Of a stretch of DNA of 64,000 bases, positions 11,901-21,740 are shown one piece after another; the stretch's first letter is position 1; each line of letters begins with the position of its first letter. The stretch is from Saccharina japonica (lineage: Eukaryota > Sar > Phaeophyceae > Laminariales > Laminariaceae): contig MEHQ01002961.1 of the NCBI GenBank assembly GCA_008828725.1, positions 321,925-385,924 of the forward strand, read 5' to 3'. The notes beneath the pieces are model-generated. The model was not told the DNA's origin. It did not search any database and saw nothing but the letters and a program-made list of their open reading frames with translations. The position numbers and the translations under genes were made by a program.

Positions 11901-14460
11901 ACGGCCCTCAAGGACGGATAGAGACACCGGATCCCCGACGGCACCGTTACCCCAGCACTCGACCCTGTCCGTTGCTTCCAGAACGCCGCAGGAAAAACTG
12001 CGCACACAGCGAATCGGGGAAATGAGGGGAGGGGAGGATACGAATAGGTCTGGTATAATGAGTACGGAGATACAGTCAGTAGGGACAGCTAATAAGAAAC
12101 AGGCTAAGACAGCCAGGCTGATATTTAGAGGAAGATAGGACATTCGGGAGTCGTTATCTTAAAATTTGTGTAGACGGCACCCTCTCTCAAATAAGAAATC
12201 CAGCCTGGGCCAGCTTTCCTGTATCCTTTTACGGGAGACCATATAGGTTTTTGTGTTTACCGTAGATTCTACTTACTATGGTCCCCCGTAATATTAGGCG
12301 TCCTGTACTACTGTAGCGTGGTTCTTTGTACACTACGGCTCGTTACTATAGTACCGTTGCCCTTCGTACTGTAATTATTTGCGCCAACTATTTTGTACTG
12401 TTTTGTTCTCTTTCGTCGAGACAGCCTTATGTTTTGCCTGTTTTCGTGCCACGAACCAGACATAAGAAGAACGGGAAGAGTCACTCAAAGAGCATAAGCC
12501 TCACTGCTGTGTTGTATTTCACGCAGCGCCCTGCAGCGCCACATAGTATTTCCCATACGAAAAATGAACTGCGTGGCAAGGTTCAAAGTCGCGACATTGA
12601 CACTCTCAGTATACCTACGCATAGTTTCGAGGTGAACTATTTAAAGCAATCAGAATCAAACATCACGCAGTCAATTGCAGAGCGCAGACAGGAATGTGCA
12701 TCTGATGAATACGAATTGTGTATGACCGCACGAGGTGTCAGGCATTGGGCGGGACCACCGCTGACTCGTCCGTACGTTGCAAGTGTATATACCGCGGTGT
12801 AGAACATATATATATACGCCATCGGATCGCGGACCTCTCCACACCGAGCCGAAGCAATTTGCAAGAATGATTGGTCGAGGCTGTGTGGGCAGTGGTGGGC
12901 AAGCCCGTAAAAAATTGTCGCAAGGAGGGGACTGGCCGTCTCCTCTCTGGGCATCTGGGGAGTCCCGATATGTTTTTGTTTTCTCACGTACCAGCAGCGT
13001 ACAGCAGTACAGCCGTAAGGCAGTACGTACGCGTTCTGACTCGATAACATCACCGTACTCGATTCATTAACTTCGGTACGTTGCACGTACTGCTGCTGCA
13101 GCACTCAACGTATACACCGTATAGCGGTGTTGTACTGGGTGCACAATGATACGAGCCGGTACAAGTACGTCTACGTATGCATATGAAACAGGCAAGGACT
13201 GACGCGTACCAAATATACAATGTTTCACGGACAGCACCACTTTAGAATGACGTATGAATACGAACAGCGGTATATACAGGAATACCCGGTATCGCCTACA
13301 AAATACCCTACATCAGAGGACGACTGGCGTTTGGTCACCGCAGGTTCTGTTGCACAGTACGTCGTAAGGACGAGCAGCGGTCAATCTTGCAGCACGGTAC
13401 GCCTCCTACACAAATACGAGGCTCGTACGTACCTATTTGAACGTATTGGATACTGCATGCTGTCGAGAGCAGGCAGCACCACGTGACGAAGACCTTCGAG
13501 TTAATTTGTTTTCGTCAGTGGAGCAAGCCTCGACAACACAAGACGACCGCTGAAGCTAACCAAAATATCCAGGCATCACAATCGACGTCTATTGAAATAG
13601 ATCGACTTACAACATGTACTGCGTAACCAAACTCTATGGAACGAAGCTCACCAGTTTGGGCAAGATAACGACTTTCCGAACAAAAACTACGGCCGTTTAT
13701 AGTTTCGACCGTGTTTTGAGGTGGGAGAGGGGCAGTGTCGGTCTGGCAGTGTTTTGTTTTGAGCCACCTTGCCGGCTTCTCTGCTGCACCAGCAGGTGCC
13801 AACACTTTTTGCAAAAACCCACGAGAAAACACAAAAGCACAACCAAAACCAAGCTTCTCGAGATGGTGTGGTGTTCGCTCTGTCTGCTGCTGCTGAGCTA
13901 GCTGCCCGTGATCACCACGTACACGCACGCATGTACGTGCGTACGTACGCAGAGGCTGGGATAGACATGCACGATCGGAGCTCAACATAGAGACCACTCA
14001 CTCTCTTGCCGCTCAGGTTTAAAGTGTATTTTGAGGCTGGAGATATGACGCCCCCAGTCCTTCTGCGTAGAAGCATGGGAGTTCTGAGCGTTGCAAGGTC
14101 GACAACTGAGAATCGATGTGCGGTGATCACAATTGGCCTGCCTCGAGTTTCTGCTGCTTTCGTTGTAGCCAAGAAGGTCGATGGATTATTCGGACGCGAA
14201 GCTTCAGTACGTATATAATAGCACAGGCCAAGCATCCTGTACATGCATGTTGTAGATATTTCATATGTACGTATCGGAAATCTATGACAATCGAACAGAC
14301 ATCTCGAATTTTTATATGGCAATCCACGCACGACGAGTAGGACTCATTACCCGACTCACAATTGCCCTGCCGTGACCGATGAGTAGTAGGTGGGAAGGTT
14401 GTCCGCCGAAGCCCCGGCGAAGAAAGCTGTCAGCGCGGCGAACCTCGTAAGCATGGCCAT
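1883..14460 (-). CDS. Secreted RCC1-like repeat protein (multi-exon, 3' end not in view)
   Basis: Exons on the minus strand: 14460-14360, 11997-11889, 8953-8730, 8065-7980, 6574-6498 and 4573-4411, plus a later exon at 1976-1883. The first six join in one frame with GT-AG borders. Exon 1 starts with two ATGs and encodes a signal peptide (MAMLTRFAALTAFFAGASA, cleavage likely after ASA). The rest is a series of RCC1-type repeats with the glycine-rich H/F-x-CG motif: FFSCGVL..ECWG, GGGFHVCGL, AGGQHSCGI, HCWG..HISAGGAHTCGV, AGGGFSYGL and, at 1,976-1,883, AAGGTHVCA. RCC1-type repeats form beta-propellers used for binding, so an extracellular or endomembrane binding role is inferred; no catalytic residues are seen. 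An exon between 4,411 and 1,976 is needed to fix the phase and is not resolved. The family call is firm, the end of the gene is not. Confidence 0.8.
1977..2661. other. Intronic sequence, nothing recognisable
   Basis: This lies inside the inferred RCC1-like gene, just upstream of its exon at 1,976-1,883. The acceptor there reads cttcaacag. No repeat family or coding motif was recognised. Confidence 0.4.
2670..4350. mobile_element. hAT-like element with two array blocks flanking a central segment
   Basis: The outer ends are inverted repeats (CACACACTGTACAACTACAA left; reverse complement of right CACACCCTGTACAACTACAA), flanked by a perfect 8-bp duplication GTAAATTT at 2,662-2,669 and 4,351-4,358. 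Inside are two blocks of a roughly 58-bp unit built on the hairpin GTTGTCTACAGACAAC followed by TAGTTGCACAAC: 2,670-3,071 and about 3,596-4,350. The first block ends at 3,071 with its own copy of the right terminus. The second block repeats the order of the first from AATAGTTGTGCACGGCCGCA onward. The intervening 3,072-3,595 therefore looks like cargo of a composite element. It sits in an intron of the RCC1-like gene. Confidence 0.8.
3080..3293. other. GC-rich coding-like segment between the two array blocks
   Basis: This segment differs in composition from its surroundings and is open in several frames. On the minus strand, an acceptor at 3,294-3,296 (ggccag) followed by a frame beginning GRYHAPPSAGFLYKSDV would fit the phase of the RCC1-like exon ending at 4,411. 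A donor after 3,090 (CTCAG|gttacc) would fit the exon at 1,976 only if one base were lost or gained in between. On the plus strand a frame reading GNLSLIPAEIPKLGQ is faintly leucine-rich-repeat-like. Strand and identity remain unresolved. Confidence 0.35.
5320..5935. repeat. CAA-rich low-complexity block with a repeated GGCAACAGCCTACT motif
   Basis: The motif cggcaacagcctact followed by CAA/AAC runs occurs three times (near 5,365, 5,780 and 5,858). Between them are poly-G and poly-A/T tracts (5,600-5,640, 5,707-5,716, 5,766-5,777). This is intron of the RCC1-like gene. Long open frames here are repeat translations. Confidence 0.6.
5462..5578 (+). repeat. Dispersed repeat family eta, copy 1
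   Basis: It reads GGTCAGAATGAAAAACAA, then ATCGCTGTGATC, then TTACTTGGTTTTAGAGACCC. The same order occurs at 30,735-30,878 and inverted at 31,580-31,712, so it is a mobile repeat unit. Confidence 0.6.
9023..9580 (-). mobile_element. R1 dispersed repeat, copy a (interrupted by a MITE)
   Basis: It begins with a G-tract and ACTCATGTTGTGCACGGCCG, continues through CGGGACGGAGCGCGTTGGGT and GCCTCTGAGGCGGACTTGCA, and ends near CACTTCCGGAGACATCAATG. A 273-bp MITE (9,201-9,473) is inserted in it. Orientation is given so that the G-tract end is the 3' poly-C end. The copy lacks the last ~200 bp seen at 31,078 and 60,277. Confidence 0.75.
9201..9473. mobile_element. MITE inserted in R1, 273 bp, 4-bp duplication GTGA
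   Basis: The insertion is exact when compared with uninterrupted R1 copies: ggagGGTGA | GACTGGTGCTACG ... CGTAGCACCAGTC | GTGAgctgc. Terminal inverted repeats are GACTGGTGCTACGATAGGGG and, from the right end, GACTGGTGCTACGGTAGGGG, continuing as degenerate inverted homology (TTTTCAC, GCCACTC) for some 80 bp. The CTACGGTAG core resembles MITE family alpha. No coding capacity. Confidence 0.85.
9588..9995 (-). mobile_element. R1 dispersed repeat, copy b (diverged)
   Basis: It starts at a G-tract (9,582-9,594) with a diverged GTGCATGGCCGTAG and contains an extra ~85 bp near 9,640-9,730. It then follows R1: CTACATTGCCGGGACGGA, AAGCGCGAAGCGCCG, GAGGCGGACTTGCACATGGA, GATGCCTGACAATATACAC. It lies head-to-tail with copy a. 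Confidence 0.65.
9996..11050. other. AT-rich intronic stretch, low complexity only
   Basis: It contains an ATTAAA microsatellite (10,203-10,230) and G-tracts at 10,505-10,530. Sequence near 11,100-11,180 (TTAACCCAAAATCATCGGAT) resembles the interior of the alpha MITE at 370-400. No coding motif is seen. Confidence 0.4.
11226..11467. mobile_element. MITE, family alpha copy (242 bp)
   Basis: Terminal inverted repeats ATCCCACGGTAGGGG and CCCCTACCGTGGGAT enclose GTGTAAGGAGCTCAGACAAT and a conserved interior. The copy at 41,527-41,762 has the same interior in the opposite orientation. Confidence 0.75.
12075..12235 (+). repeat. Dispersed repeat iota, copy 1
   Basis: Blocks AATAAGAAACAGGC, GCCAGGCTGATATTTAGAGG and CAAATAAGAAATCCAGC...GGGCCAGCTTTCCTGT recur in the same order and orientation at 52,193-52,360. 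Confidence 0.65.
12231..12293. mobile_element. Short palindromic MITE, family beta
   Basis: Ends ACGGGAGACCATATAGG and CTTACTATGGTCCCCCGT are inverted. Related copies are at 34,165-34,270 and 34,585-34,735, and a half-copy is near 27,808-27,832. Confidence 0.55.
12294..14355. other. First intron of the RCC1-like gene, no further feature recognised
   Basis: The stretch is rich in CGTAC/GTACG motifs (for example 12,960-13,160) and contains several open frames without recognisable domains. It is bounded by donor gtgagt (14,359) and acceptor gcgcag (11,998). Confidence 0.4.
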
Positions 14461-14929
14461 CTTGGTGTCTTCCTCTGATAGGGTATAGAGAGGGTCTGCT
14501 CCGGGCCTATTTCGCTCTTGACGTGGTTTGTGGAGTGGTGTGTTGTGTTGTGGCGTAGTGGGGCAGAGTGTGTGCTGTTGTTTTTTTTGTCTCGGGGGGG
14601 TGGTTTTGGACGCATGTATCGTTTTATTCGTCGGCTTTGTTATTTCGGTTTGTTGGCCGTGAGTTTGTCATTTTTTGTCAGGAAAGTCGACACAAAACAA
14701 AACCTTGTCGTCAGCGAAAGAGAAAGCAAATAAATATAACGAGTACACCAGTACGTACGAAGCAAATGGCAGCTTTTTTTGTTTCGTTCGTTTGATTTGT
14801 AGTGTACATATTATATACCTGGTATACATATTTATTTGCGTCTTATTATGTTGCTTTCTTCGTGCTTTCGAACCAGTGCAACAACAGACAGACGGGAAAA
14901 AACCAGGGTTCTTTACGGTGCAGTTTTTC

Positions 14930-15350
14930 GGATCGGTTCGGTGCGGTTCCGCACCGTAGGGTTTTTGCCCTGTTGAAAACCGCACAACCGCACCGAACCG
15001 CACCGTAGGGTTTTTGCCCTGTTGAAAACCGCACCGCGCCGCACCGTAAGTTTTGCGATATCGTAAAACCGCACCGAACCGCACCGTAGAGAAAACAATA
15101 TAACCGAACTGCACCGTAGGGCTCACGAGATCTGAAAACCGCACCGAACCGCACCGTAGCATTCCCGATTTCTAAAAACCGCACCGAACCGCACCGTAGG
15201 AAATATCACAGCACCGAACCGCACCGTAGGATTTCCAATATCTAAAAACCGCACCGAACCGCACCGTAAGATTCTCGATTTCTGAAAACCGCACCGAACC
15301 GCACCGTAGGAATGTCATAGAAACCGCACCGCACCGTGTGCATCAAGATA
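14930..15350. repeat. Left subterminal array of the hAT-like element
   Basis: About nine units of GCACCGAACCGCACCGT(A)GG alternate with 8-12 bp variable spacers such as ATTTCTGA. In hAT elements short subterminal motifs bind the transposase; here the motif is amplified well beyond the usual number. Confidence 0.8.
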
Positions 15351-15624
15351 CGGTGCCAAAAACCGTTAGATCGGTTATTTAAGGGGGCGGTGGTTCCCTC
15401 AGCGAAGACTCCCGGTTTTGTATAGTAGCGGCGTGCTTATTTCGCCCGGTCTATTCGCAATTATCTTCTGATTTTTTTGGGAAATTTGGTGTACCGTGAA
15501 AATCGAACTATTTTTTAAAAACAACTTGAAAAAAGACCGATGTGATTATGCACCAGTTCCCAGCAGTACGAGTACGTAGCAGCACGACACACACGGTGCC
15601 GTCACCCCAGCAATCCTCTTGATC

Positions 15625-15804
15625 ATGGCCGACGGTCAGTCGCAAGCGGCCAAGCGCTCAAAGGCCGAGGGTGGTCCGTCGGCTTCCCTCTCGGGCGGTG
15701 CTTCCTCTCCCGCAGCCGGAAGAAGAGTAGGAGACGAGATGCTTCCCGACAGGTTGTGCAAAAAAGCCCCAAGGAAAGCCGAGGGACACATGAAGCATTT
15801 TTGA
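15625..15804 (+). CDS. Possible first exon of the hAT element's protein
   Basis: An ATG in good context (gatcATGGCC) opens 59 codons starting MADGQSQAAKRSKAEGG, a Ser/Ala/Gly-rich then basic segment ending EGHMKHF. Base composition is higher in GC than the flanks. Its place just inside the left array of a hAT-like element suggests the N-terminus of its transposase or an accessory protein. The final MKHF faintly recalls the start of a BED zinc finger, but no zinc ligands follow in frame. It may splice into the gap. Confidence 0.4.
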   Translation: MADGQSQAAKRSKAEGGPSASLSGGASSPAAGRRVGDEMLPDRLCKKAPRKAEGHMKHF

Positions 15805-15969
15805 GATTTGCGGCAGCCGACAGGCTTCACAAGGCAACGGTGCCTTGAACCACTAAGGCTGGGAGCTGGACTCTAGCTAGGGGCCCAGCACCCAATGGTG
15901 TCTATGCGTGGGAGGGACCTAAGGCCGGACCAGAGGCTGGTGCGGACCCAAAAATGCACAGCCCACCGG

Positions 15970-16607
15970 NNNNNNNNNNNNNNNNNNNNNNNNNNNNNNN
16001 NNNNNNNNNNNNNNNNNNNNNNNNNNNNNNNNNNNNNNNNNNNNNNNNNNNNNNNNNNNNNNNNNNNNNNNNNNNNNNNNNNNNNNNNNNNNNNNNNNNN
16101 NNNNNNNNNNNNNNNNNNNNNNNNNNNNNNNNNNNNNNNNNNNNNNNNNNNNNNNNNNNNNNNNNNNNNNNNNNNNNNNNNNNNNNNNNNNNNNNNNNNN
16201 NNNNNNNNNNNNNNNNNNNNNNNNNNNNNNNNNNNNNNNNNNNNNNNNNNNNNNNNNNNNNNNNNNNNNNNNNNNNNNNNNNNNNNNNNNNNNNNNNNNN
16301 NNNNNNNNNNNNNNNNNNNNNNNNNNNNNNNNNNNNNNNNNNNNNNNNNNNNNNNNNNNNNNNNNNNNNNNNNNNNNNNNNNNNNNNNNNNNNNNNNNNN
16401 NNNNNNNNNNNNNNNNNNNNNNNNNNNNNNNNNNNNNNNNNNNNNNNNNNNNNNNNNNNNNNNNNNNNNNNNNNNNNNNNNNNNNNNNNNNNNNNNNNNN
16501 NNNNNNNNNNNNNNNNNNNNNNNNNNNNNNNNNNNNNNNNNNNNNNNNNNNNNNNNNNNNNNNNNNNNNNNNNNNNNNNNNNNNNNNNNNNNNNNNNNNN
16601 NNNNNNN
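15970..16607. other. Assembly gap (638 N)
   Basis: Unknown bases inside the hAT-like element. Any open frame crossing it is an artefact. Confidence 1.
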
Positions 16608-17080
16608 AAAAACAGCCAAATTTCAGCAGGCGCCTTGATTTGGGTAGTTGGTAGTCCCCTCACCTTGTGGAGTCGCCATGGTCCCGCAGGCCCACGCCGT
16701 GCTGACCGCCCAAATAAGCCACCTAGCGATACCCATAGCTCTGCGTCGATTTTTGTTTAATATCAGGTACGTGCCAGCCTTTCATTGGGCGGAAAGTTGA
16801 CAGTCCCGTTTCGAAACCGTAAAAAATATATATTTTTTTTTTGTCGAAAAATTGAAAGCGGGACCCAGGGGGTGGTCGACACCCACCGCGGCCTTAACGG
16901 TGCGGTTAACTTGAAACCGTGTACAAACCGCGGTTCCATCGAACTCGGAACGGTGCTATAGGGTCACGGTTTCGCACAGTTCATGGCGTTTTCTGCTCGG
17001 TTTCGTGTCAAAAGTGCTCCCGCTAGCTTGGTTGATCTTATGGTATTTCATATTTTGATTCATATTTATTATTTTTACCG

Positions 17081-17160
17081 GTCGCCCCGGTGGTCTAACT
17101 GGTAGCCACGAAGCCTTTTGGGCCGGATGTCGAGGGTTCGATTCTCCCCAGTGGAGGTTT
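17081..17160 (+). ncRNA. tRNA-like segment (probable SINE head, not an intact tRNA)
   Basis: It contains a good pol III A box (TGGTCTAACTGGTAG, 17,091-17,105) and B box (GGGTTCGATTCTC, 17,134-17,146) at tRNA spacing. The 5' GCCCCGG and the 3' CCCAGTGG do not form an acceptor stem, and no clean anticodon arm is seen. A tRNA-derived SINE or decayed tRNA fits better than a functional gene. Confidence 0.55.
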
Positions 17161-17895
17161 TTATTCTCAAATGACACCGACTGTGGAGAGCGCATATTAT
17201 AGCGTGGGTAAGCAAAATTCGACGAGGGTTGACGAGGGAAGAAAGTGCTGGAATCTTCTCGCGATAAAAATGCAAAGCAAGAACCGTAGTGGGGGAGGAG
17301 GGATAGGAGCCTACTTTGTGACCCCGGATCTGAGTTACTACTAGGGAGGGAGAAAGACGGAAGTGCGAAGATAATGAATGGGATGGACGGATGGACATAA
17401 AAAAAAATAAAAATAAAAATAAAATGTTAAAATAGTCTAAAATGCAAAAAAGTTGAATTACACGTGGTATATTTATATATTCGGAGTATATATATAGGTA
17501 TTTCATATTTCACATTAATTTTTTAATTATTTAATTTTCATCAGCTGATCTATATATTTACAACATGTATCGTTTGTATTACCCCGTGACAATCATTATA
17601 TTTGTGTTGTTCTATTTGCCATCTGACAATGTACACTACTACAGCTTTTATTTCAATCATACCATTCACATGTATATACTATATACCATCCCTGAATACC
17701 GTGACAATTGAAAACAACATAGAAAATAGAAAATAGAAATATGAAAACTGCTGAAAATTGGAAATATCTATGGATCGTTTCCGAAACAATATTGAAATTG
17801 GATATCGGTAGAAACTGATGAATACAAAAGTACGAAAACAGAAAATACGAAAATAAACAAATGCAAAAAAAAAACACAATTCGCAAAAACACAGG

Positions 17896-18345
17896 GAACC
17901 CGGGAATGCGTGCCAAGGCGTGAACGCCACCAAAGCTGCTTTGCCACACATTGCCACACCCCACCGCCGACACCACCGCACCGGGGCGGGAAAAACTACT
18001 ACCGGTACGGCACTTGCGGGTGCGCATTCATCCCCAGCCGAAGAGGTGCAAGTTATATGCACATCCGGTCCGCAGCTCGCAGCTGGTGCCCCGGAGCCCG
18101 CAGCCAGTATTGCGCAGTCCGAAGCTGGTCAGTAGTCGGCCGCCGGTGCAGCTTTGGTCACCCACCCTGCCGTCGGTGCTACGCTGGGGCCTGCACTATC
18201 GAAAGCCGTCGCGACATGCCCTCCTCCGGCCGCGACGGCGCTATTAGTCAGCACAGTTCGCGGTAAAATGATCGACGTTGCGGAGGAAAAGCCAGGGGCA
18301 AGGTCTCCCCCGTGTAGCAGTTGTTGCTCTCTTCACTTTGCATAG
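17896..18345 (+). pseudogene. Ala/Pro-rich reading frame with one in-frame stop
   Basis: A GC-rich island with an Ala-rich frame (ALAGAHSSPAEEV, GAPEPAASIAQSEAG, stop at 18,133-18,135, then SAAGAALVTHPAVGATLGPA). It lies inside the hAT-like element. No domain is recognised; it may be a decayed transposon gene or captured sequence. Confidence 0.35.
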
Positions 18346-18459
18346 AAAGTAAACAATGATATGCACCTTGCACGAATACCGTACGAAAACGCGGTTTTGT
18401 ACGGTTTATTTATACGGTGCACCGTGGAGAAACAGCGGTTTTGAACGGTTTACCCTACG

Positions 18460-18850
18460 GGGATTGGAACCGCACCGTAGCAAAAACCGTTTAACGGGGA
18501 ACCGCACCGGACCGCACCCTGACATGTATCACAGCACCGAACCGCACCGTAGGATTTACTAAATCTTAAAACCGCACCGAACCGCACCGTAGGATGCACA
18601 AAAAACCCGAACCGCACCGTTACACTTACGATTTCTGAAAACCGCACCGAACCGCACCGTAGGATTCCTGATTTCTGAAAACCTCACCGAACCGCACCGT
18701 AGGATGCATGAAAAAACCGAACCGCAACGTAGGATTCACAATATCGGATAACCGCACCGACCCGCACCGTGATATTTCCGCTTTCTGAAAACCGCACCGA
18801 ACCGGACCGTACGATTTTCGAAAAACAAAAACCGCACCGTGCACGGACGG
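18460..18850. repeat. Right subterminal array of the hAT-like element
   Basis: Units AAAACCGCACCGAACCGCAC CGTAGGAT repeat about seven times with spacers such as GATTTCTGA and TGCATGAAA. Same unit and orientation as 14,930-15,350. Confidence 0.8.
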
Positions 18851-19180
18851 TTAACCGTAAAGAACCCCGGAAAAAACGACCGTTCAACTACAATGACGAA
18901 GGGTTCACGAATGTACACACTGGCTGTAGACGAATAGTACTTATTACCTGGTATTACTATATATAGGCTCAGACCCGTATATATTGACAAACCGACCGAA
19001 ACCCGACAAAAAACGAAGGAATCTTTCGGTTGATTGATCTCATATACAACAGTATCCTTGGTACTACGTATATATTGCTTTTGACATTGCTTATGCCATT
19101 TGGCAATCTGCAGCTCCAATTTTCAATTATACTTGTATTTGCCGTCTGACGATGTATACGTAGCGCCTTTTCGAATAATG

Positions 19181-19986
19181 CACAGATGCTCCGAGAACCT
19201 TGGAGTAAAGTAAGGAGTATTGGGGATGTGCTTCGGAATACTGCTCGTACTCGGGAGTATTTCGATATGCTGTACTGCAGATACTGCCACACTCGGGTTA
19301 GTTCGGGGTCCGATACTGAGGGTACTCCTTTTACCAGCAGTATTTGTGGGCCTTCAGTACAATTCATACCCCAAGCACTCCGAGTATTCGGGCTGCCATT
19401 TTTAGTACTCGGAGTACGAAATGTACTCGATACTCGGAGTACGAAATGTACTCGAAACTCGGAGTACGAAGTGTACTCGATACTCGGAATAAGAAATGTA
19501 CTCGATACTGGGAGTGCGAAACGTACTCGATACTCGGAGTACACTCGGAATGTGAAGTATAGGAGATAGTAGAAGCATCTTTGCATAAATAGTCAAGACT
19601 CGGCCGCCAGTACTCCCAATTTCTGGGAGCAAATTATTTTAGTGGCGCTTATCGCACATCGAAATTCACAGAGATGCTCCAATTACGTGGAAGTATACTT
19701 TGGGTATTTGAGAGAAAAATACTTAAGCTACTTGGTGTACTCGCAGTATTTCGTAGTTTTGTACTGCGGGTACTACCTGCTTCGAGTAATTTAGATGTTT
19801 ATACTCTGGGTATACTTCTTGTACTCGAGGATAAGTACTGCGCATACTCCCAGTTCTCGGAGTGTTTCGGCCATCAGTACTTCAAATATCTCAGTACTCG
19901 GAGTACGACACATACTCGATATTTTGAGTATGATCGGAGTAGCGAGTATGATCGGAGTAGCGAGTGTATACTCGGGAGCATCTGTG
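19181..19986. mobile_element. hAT-like element with TACTCGGAGTA repeats (806 bp)
   Basis: Terminal repeats CACAGATGCTCC(C)GAG at both ends are flanked by 8-bp sequences GAATAATG (19,173-19,180) and GAATCATG (19,987-19,994), one mismatch apart. The interior is dominated by the palindrome-like motif CTCGGAGTACGAAATGTACT, tandem at 19,398-19,545 with a ~29-bp period and dispersed elsewhere. Reading frames here are repeat translations. Confidence 0.7.
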
Positions 19987-19994
19987 GAATCATG

Positions 19995-21387
19995 TTATAT
20001 ATATATATATCGACTACGTACTCGTAGGGTGTTTGCGCAAAACCAAATTTCAATATGGCACACCCGTCAGTACGTAGTGAAAACAATGAAGTTATTCCGT
20101 CTCGCGCTACAGAAACTTTGAAATTTGATACCAGGTATGAAATCAGGATCTTCGCGGAAAGCCAACAGATTCGGCTATCGATGTACAATGTATGGAAAAC
20201 GGAAAACCCTCTAGGCCACGCAGACAGCTGCACGCAGCAGAGCAGCACCGAACCAGTATAATATCGTTATTTCACACGAAATTGGACGGCCTCGTACCCC
20301 CTATATACCTGGTTTATGTAGTATTCAGTGCAGACCATTTAGTGTTTATATTGAAAGAATGATGCGTGTCGAGGCTCCGTCTCTCTGAGAGAGAGAGACT
20401 GCAGAGCCTCGACAAGCATCATTTGTTCAGGAAGGTTATGAGGCTCGAATCTAAATAAGTGTGTCCTTGACTACGTTTTTTCAACAGCAATGGTCATGTG
20501 GTCTCGTACCCCTATCTGGTACATACGTAGCACGGCACCAGTATATCGTGGTTTTATAGAGAAAATTGTATCACTTTGTACCCTCCACCTGGTTTGGAAT
20601 GAATTTAGTAAAACTCGTTATTATATAGGAATTATAATAGCCTTGGAATACTATTTTATTCAGGAATATAAGCATGGACTCTGTAATGTTAAGAAATAGG
20701 CAGCAGCAGCCTATTGTCGTGATCAATGTTCAGTGGAGACTGCAGTATAACTTCATAGTGTAACGTAGCAGCAGTGTACCTGTCCGTATACGTCACGTAG
20801 AGTAACAGCAGCGGTGGAATCACTGACTGTTTCTAACAGAAAGTAATACACTTTCACTAGAAGGGAAGTTCTACCTAGATGCGGAGTATTATGAGAAGGT
20901 TCAGAAAAACACACAAAGACTGTTCTCTGTTCTACATCTCGGACCATTCTTGACAGTCTCGAAGCTCCAAGCTTCTCGAGCGTAGCAGTTCTGTAGACGT
21001 CGAGACACCAAGGTAGAGCAGCCCTCTGTGCTCACTCTTATTTCTATCGTATGTCTCTCTTCTCTCTGATCTACTTTGATCTACTCTTCTTTTCACAGAG
21101 TACGAGTACCAGGAAGCATGGACTTCAGAAGTCCATAGTTTTAGTAAGCTTTTCTTGCCCGCAAGCGGCACCTTTCAACATCAATCTTCCTCTGCCTTTT
21201 CCAAACGCCAGCCAGTTAGTCTAACCACTACCAGCGCAAGCCTGTGCTACCATCTGCCAAGGGTGTACCAACCAGATACCCGAACAGTATACCTCTCTGT
21301 TACTGCCTTTCTGGTATATATATAGGATTTCGTACGTAACACGTTTGTTTGTACCCTATTTCGTGCCGGTGTACCCTATATACAAAG
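19995..21387. other. Spacer with one hairpin, no gene recognised
   Basis: Apart from the inverted repeat at 20,359-20,422 I see only short open frames without motifs. Confidence 0.4.
20359..20422. repeat. 64-bp hairpin
   Basis: ATGATGCGTGTCGAGGCTC pairs with GAGCCTCGACAAGCATCAT (one mismatch in about 19 bp), and the CTCTCT/AGAGAG interior extends the stem to near 30 bp. Length and shape would suit a foldback small-RNA precursor or a short MITE; the sequence alone cannot decide. Confidence 0.6.
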
Positions 21388-21726
21388 ATGTCGGTTGTCA
21401 GACTTTGAACCCCTTGACAGACAAAATAATCACCAAACACCTTGACAGACAGCCTTGACGAGAAAAAGCAGGGGACATTAAAAAAAAATCCCCGGTTTTA
21501 AAAAACGCCGTACAAAATCACTGAAAACTTTAATATATATATATATTTTTTGTACACCACACTGCAGGTCAATCTGATTTTCTTCTAGAAAAACGAGGGG
21601 TTTCCACATGAGTTCTGGAGGAATTATTATACCGGGAATAGGGGACATTTCGGCTTGACAACGCCAAAGGCCTTGACAGACAACCTTGACGCTTGACAAA
21701 CTTGACACTTGACCGTCAACCGACAT
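21388..21726. mobile_element. MITE with CTTGACAG internal repeats (339 bp)
   Basis: Ends ATGTCGGTTGTCAGACTTTG and GTCAACCGACAT are inverted. CCTTGACAGACA recurs four times near both ends. It abuts the hAT-like element starting at 21,741. No clear target duplication. Confidence 0.55.
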
Positions 21727-21740
21727 ATTTGCCTATATAC

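Larger units (their letters stand above)
14904..18869. mobile_element. hAT-like transposon with subterminal GCACCGAACCGCACCG arrays (about 4 kb, gapped)
   Basis: Terminal repeats CAGGGTTCTTTACGGT (left) and CGGGGTTCTTTACGGT (right, reverse complement) are flanked by a perfect 8-bp duplication GAAAAAAC at 14,896-14,903 and 18,870-18,877. Just inside each end is an array of a ~50-bp unit (AAAACCGCACCGAACCGCAC CGTAGG plus a short variable spacer): 14,930-15,350 and about 18,460-18,850, in the same orientation. The interior holds a short coding start (15,625), the assembly gap, a tRNA-like segment (17,081) and an Ala-rich reading frame (17,896-18,345). The transposase core may lie in the gap. It sits about 440 bp upstream of the RCC1-like gene start. 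Confidence 0.85.

Noticed and set aside
14668..15184. Reading frames rich in RCGSVRF across the GCACCG array
   Set aside because: The same periodicity appears in several frames on both strands, as expected for tandem DNA repeats and not a protein.
15873..16760. Long open frames of about 250 codons on both strands
   Set aside because: They exist only because the 638 undetermined bases contain no stop codons.
17081..17160. Functional tRNA gene
   Set aside because: A and B boxes are good, but acceptor and anticodon stems do not form.
19200..19640. Repeat proteins rich in SEYE/VLDT or FRTPSIEY
   Set aside because: Translations of the CTCGGAGTACGAAATGTA tandem repeat inside a hAT-like element.
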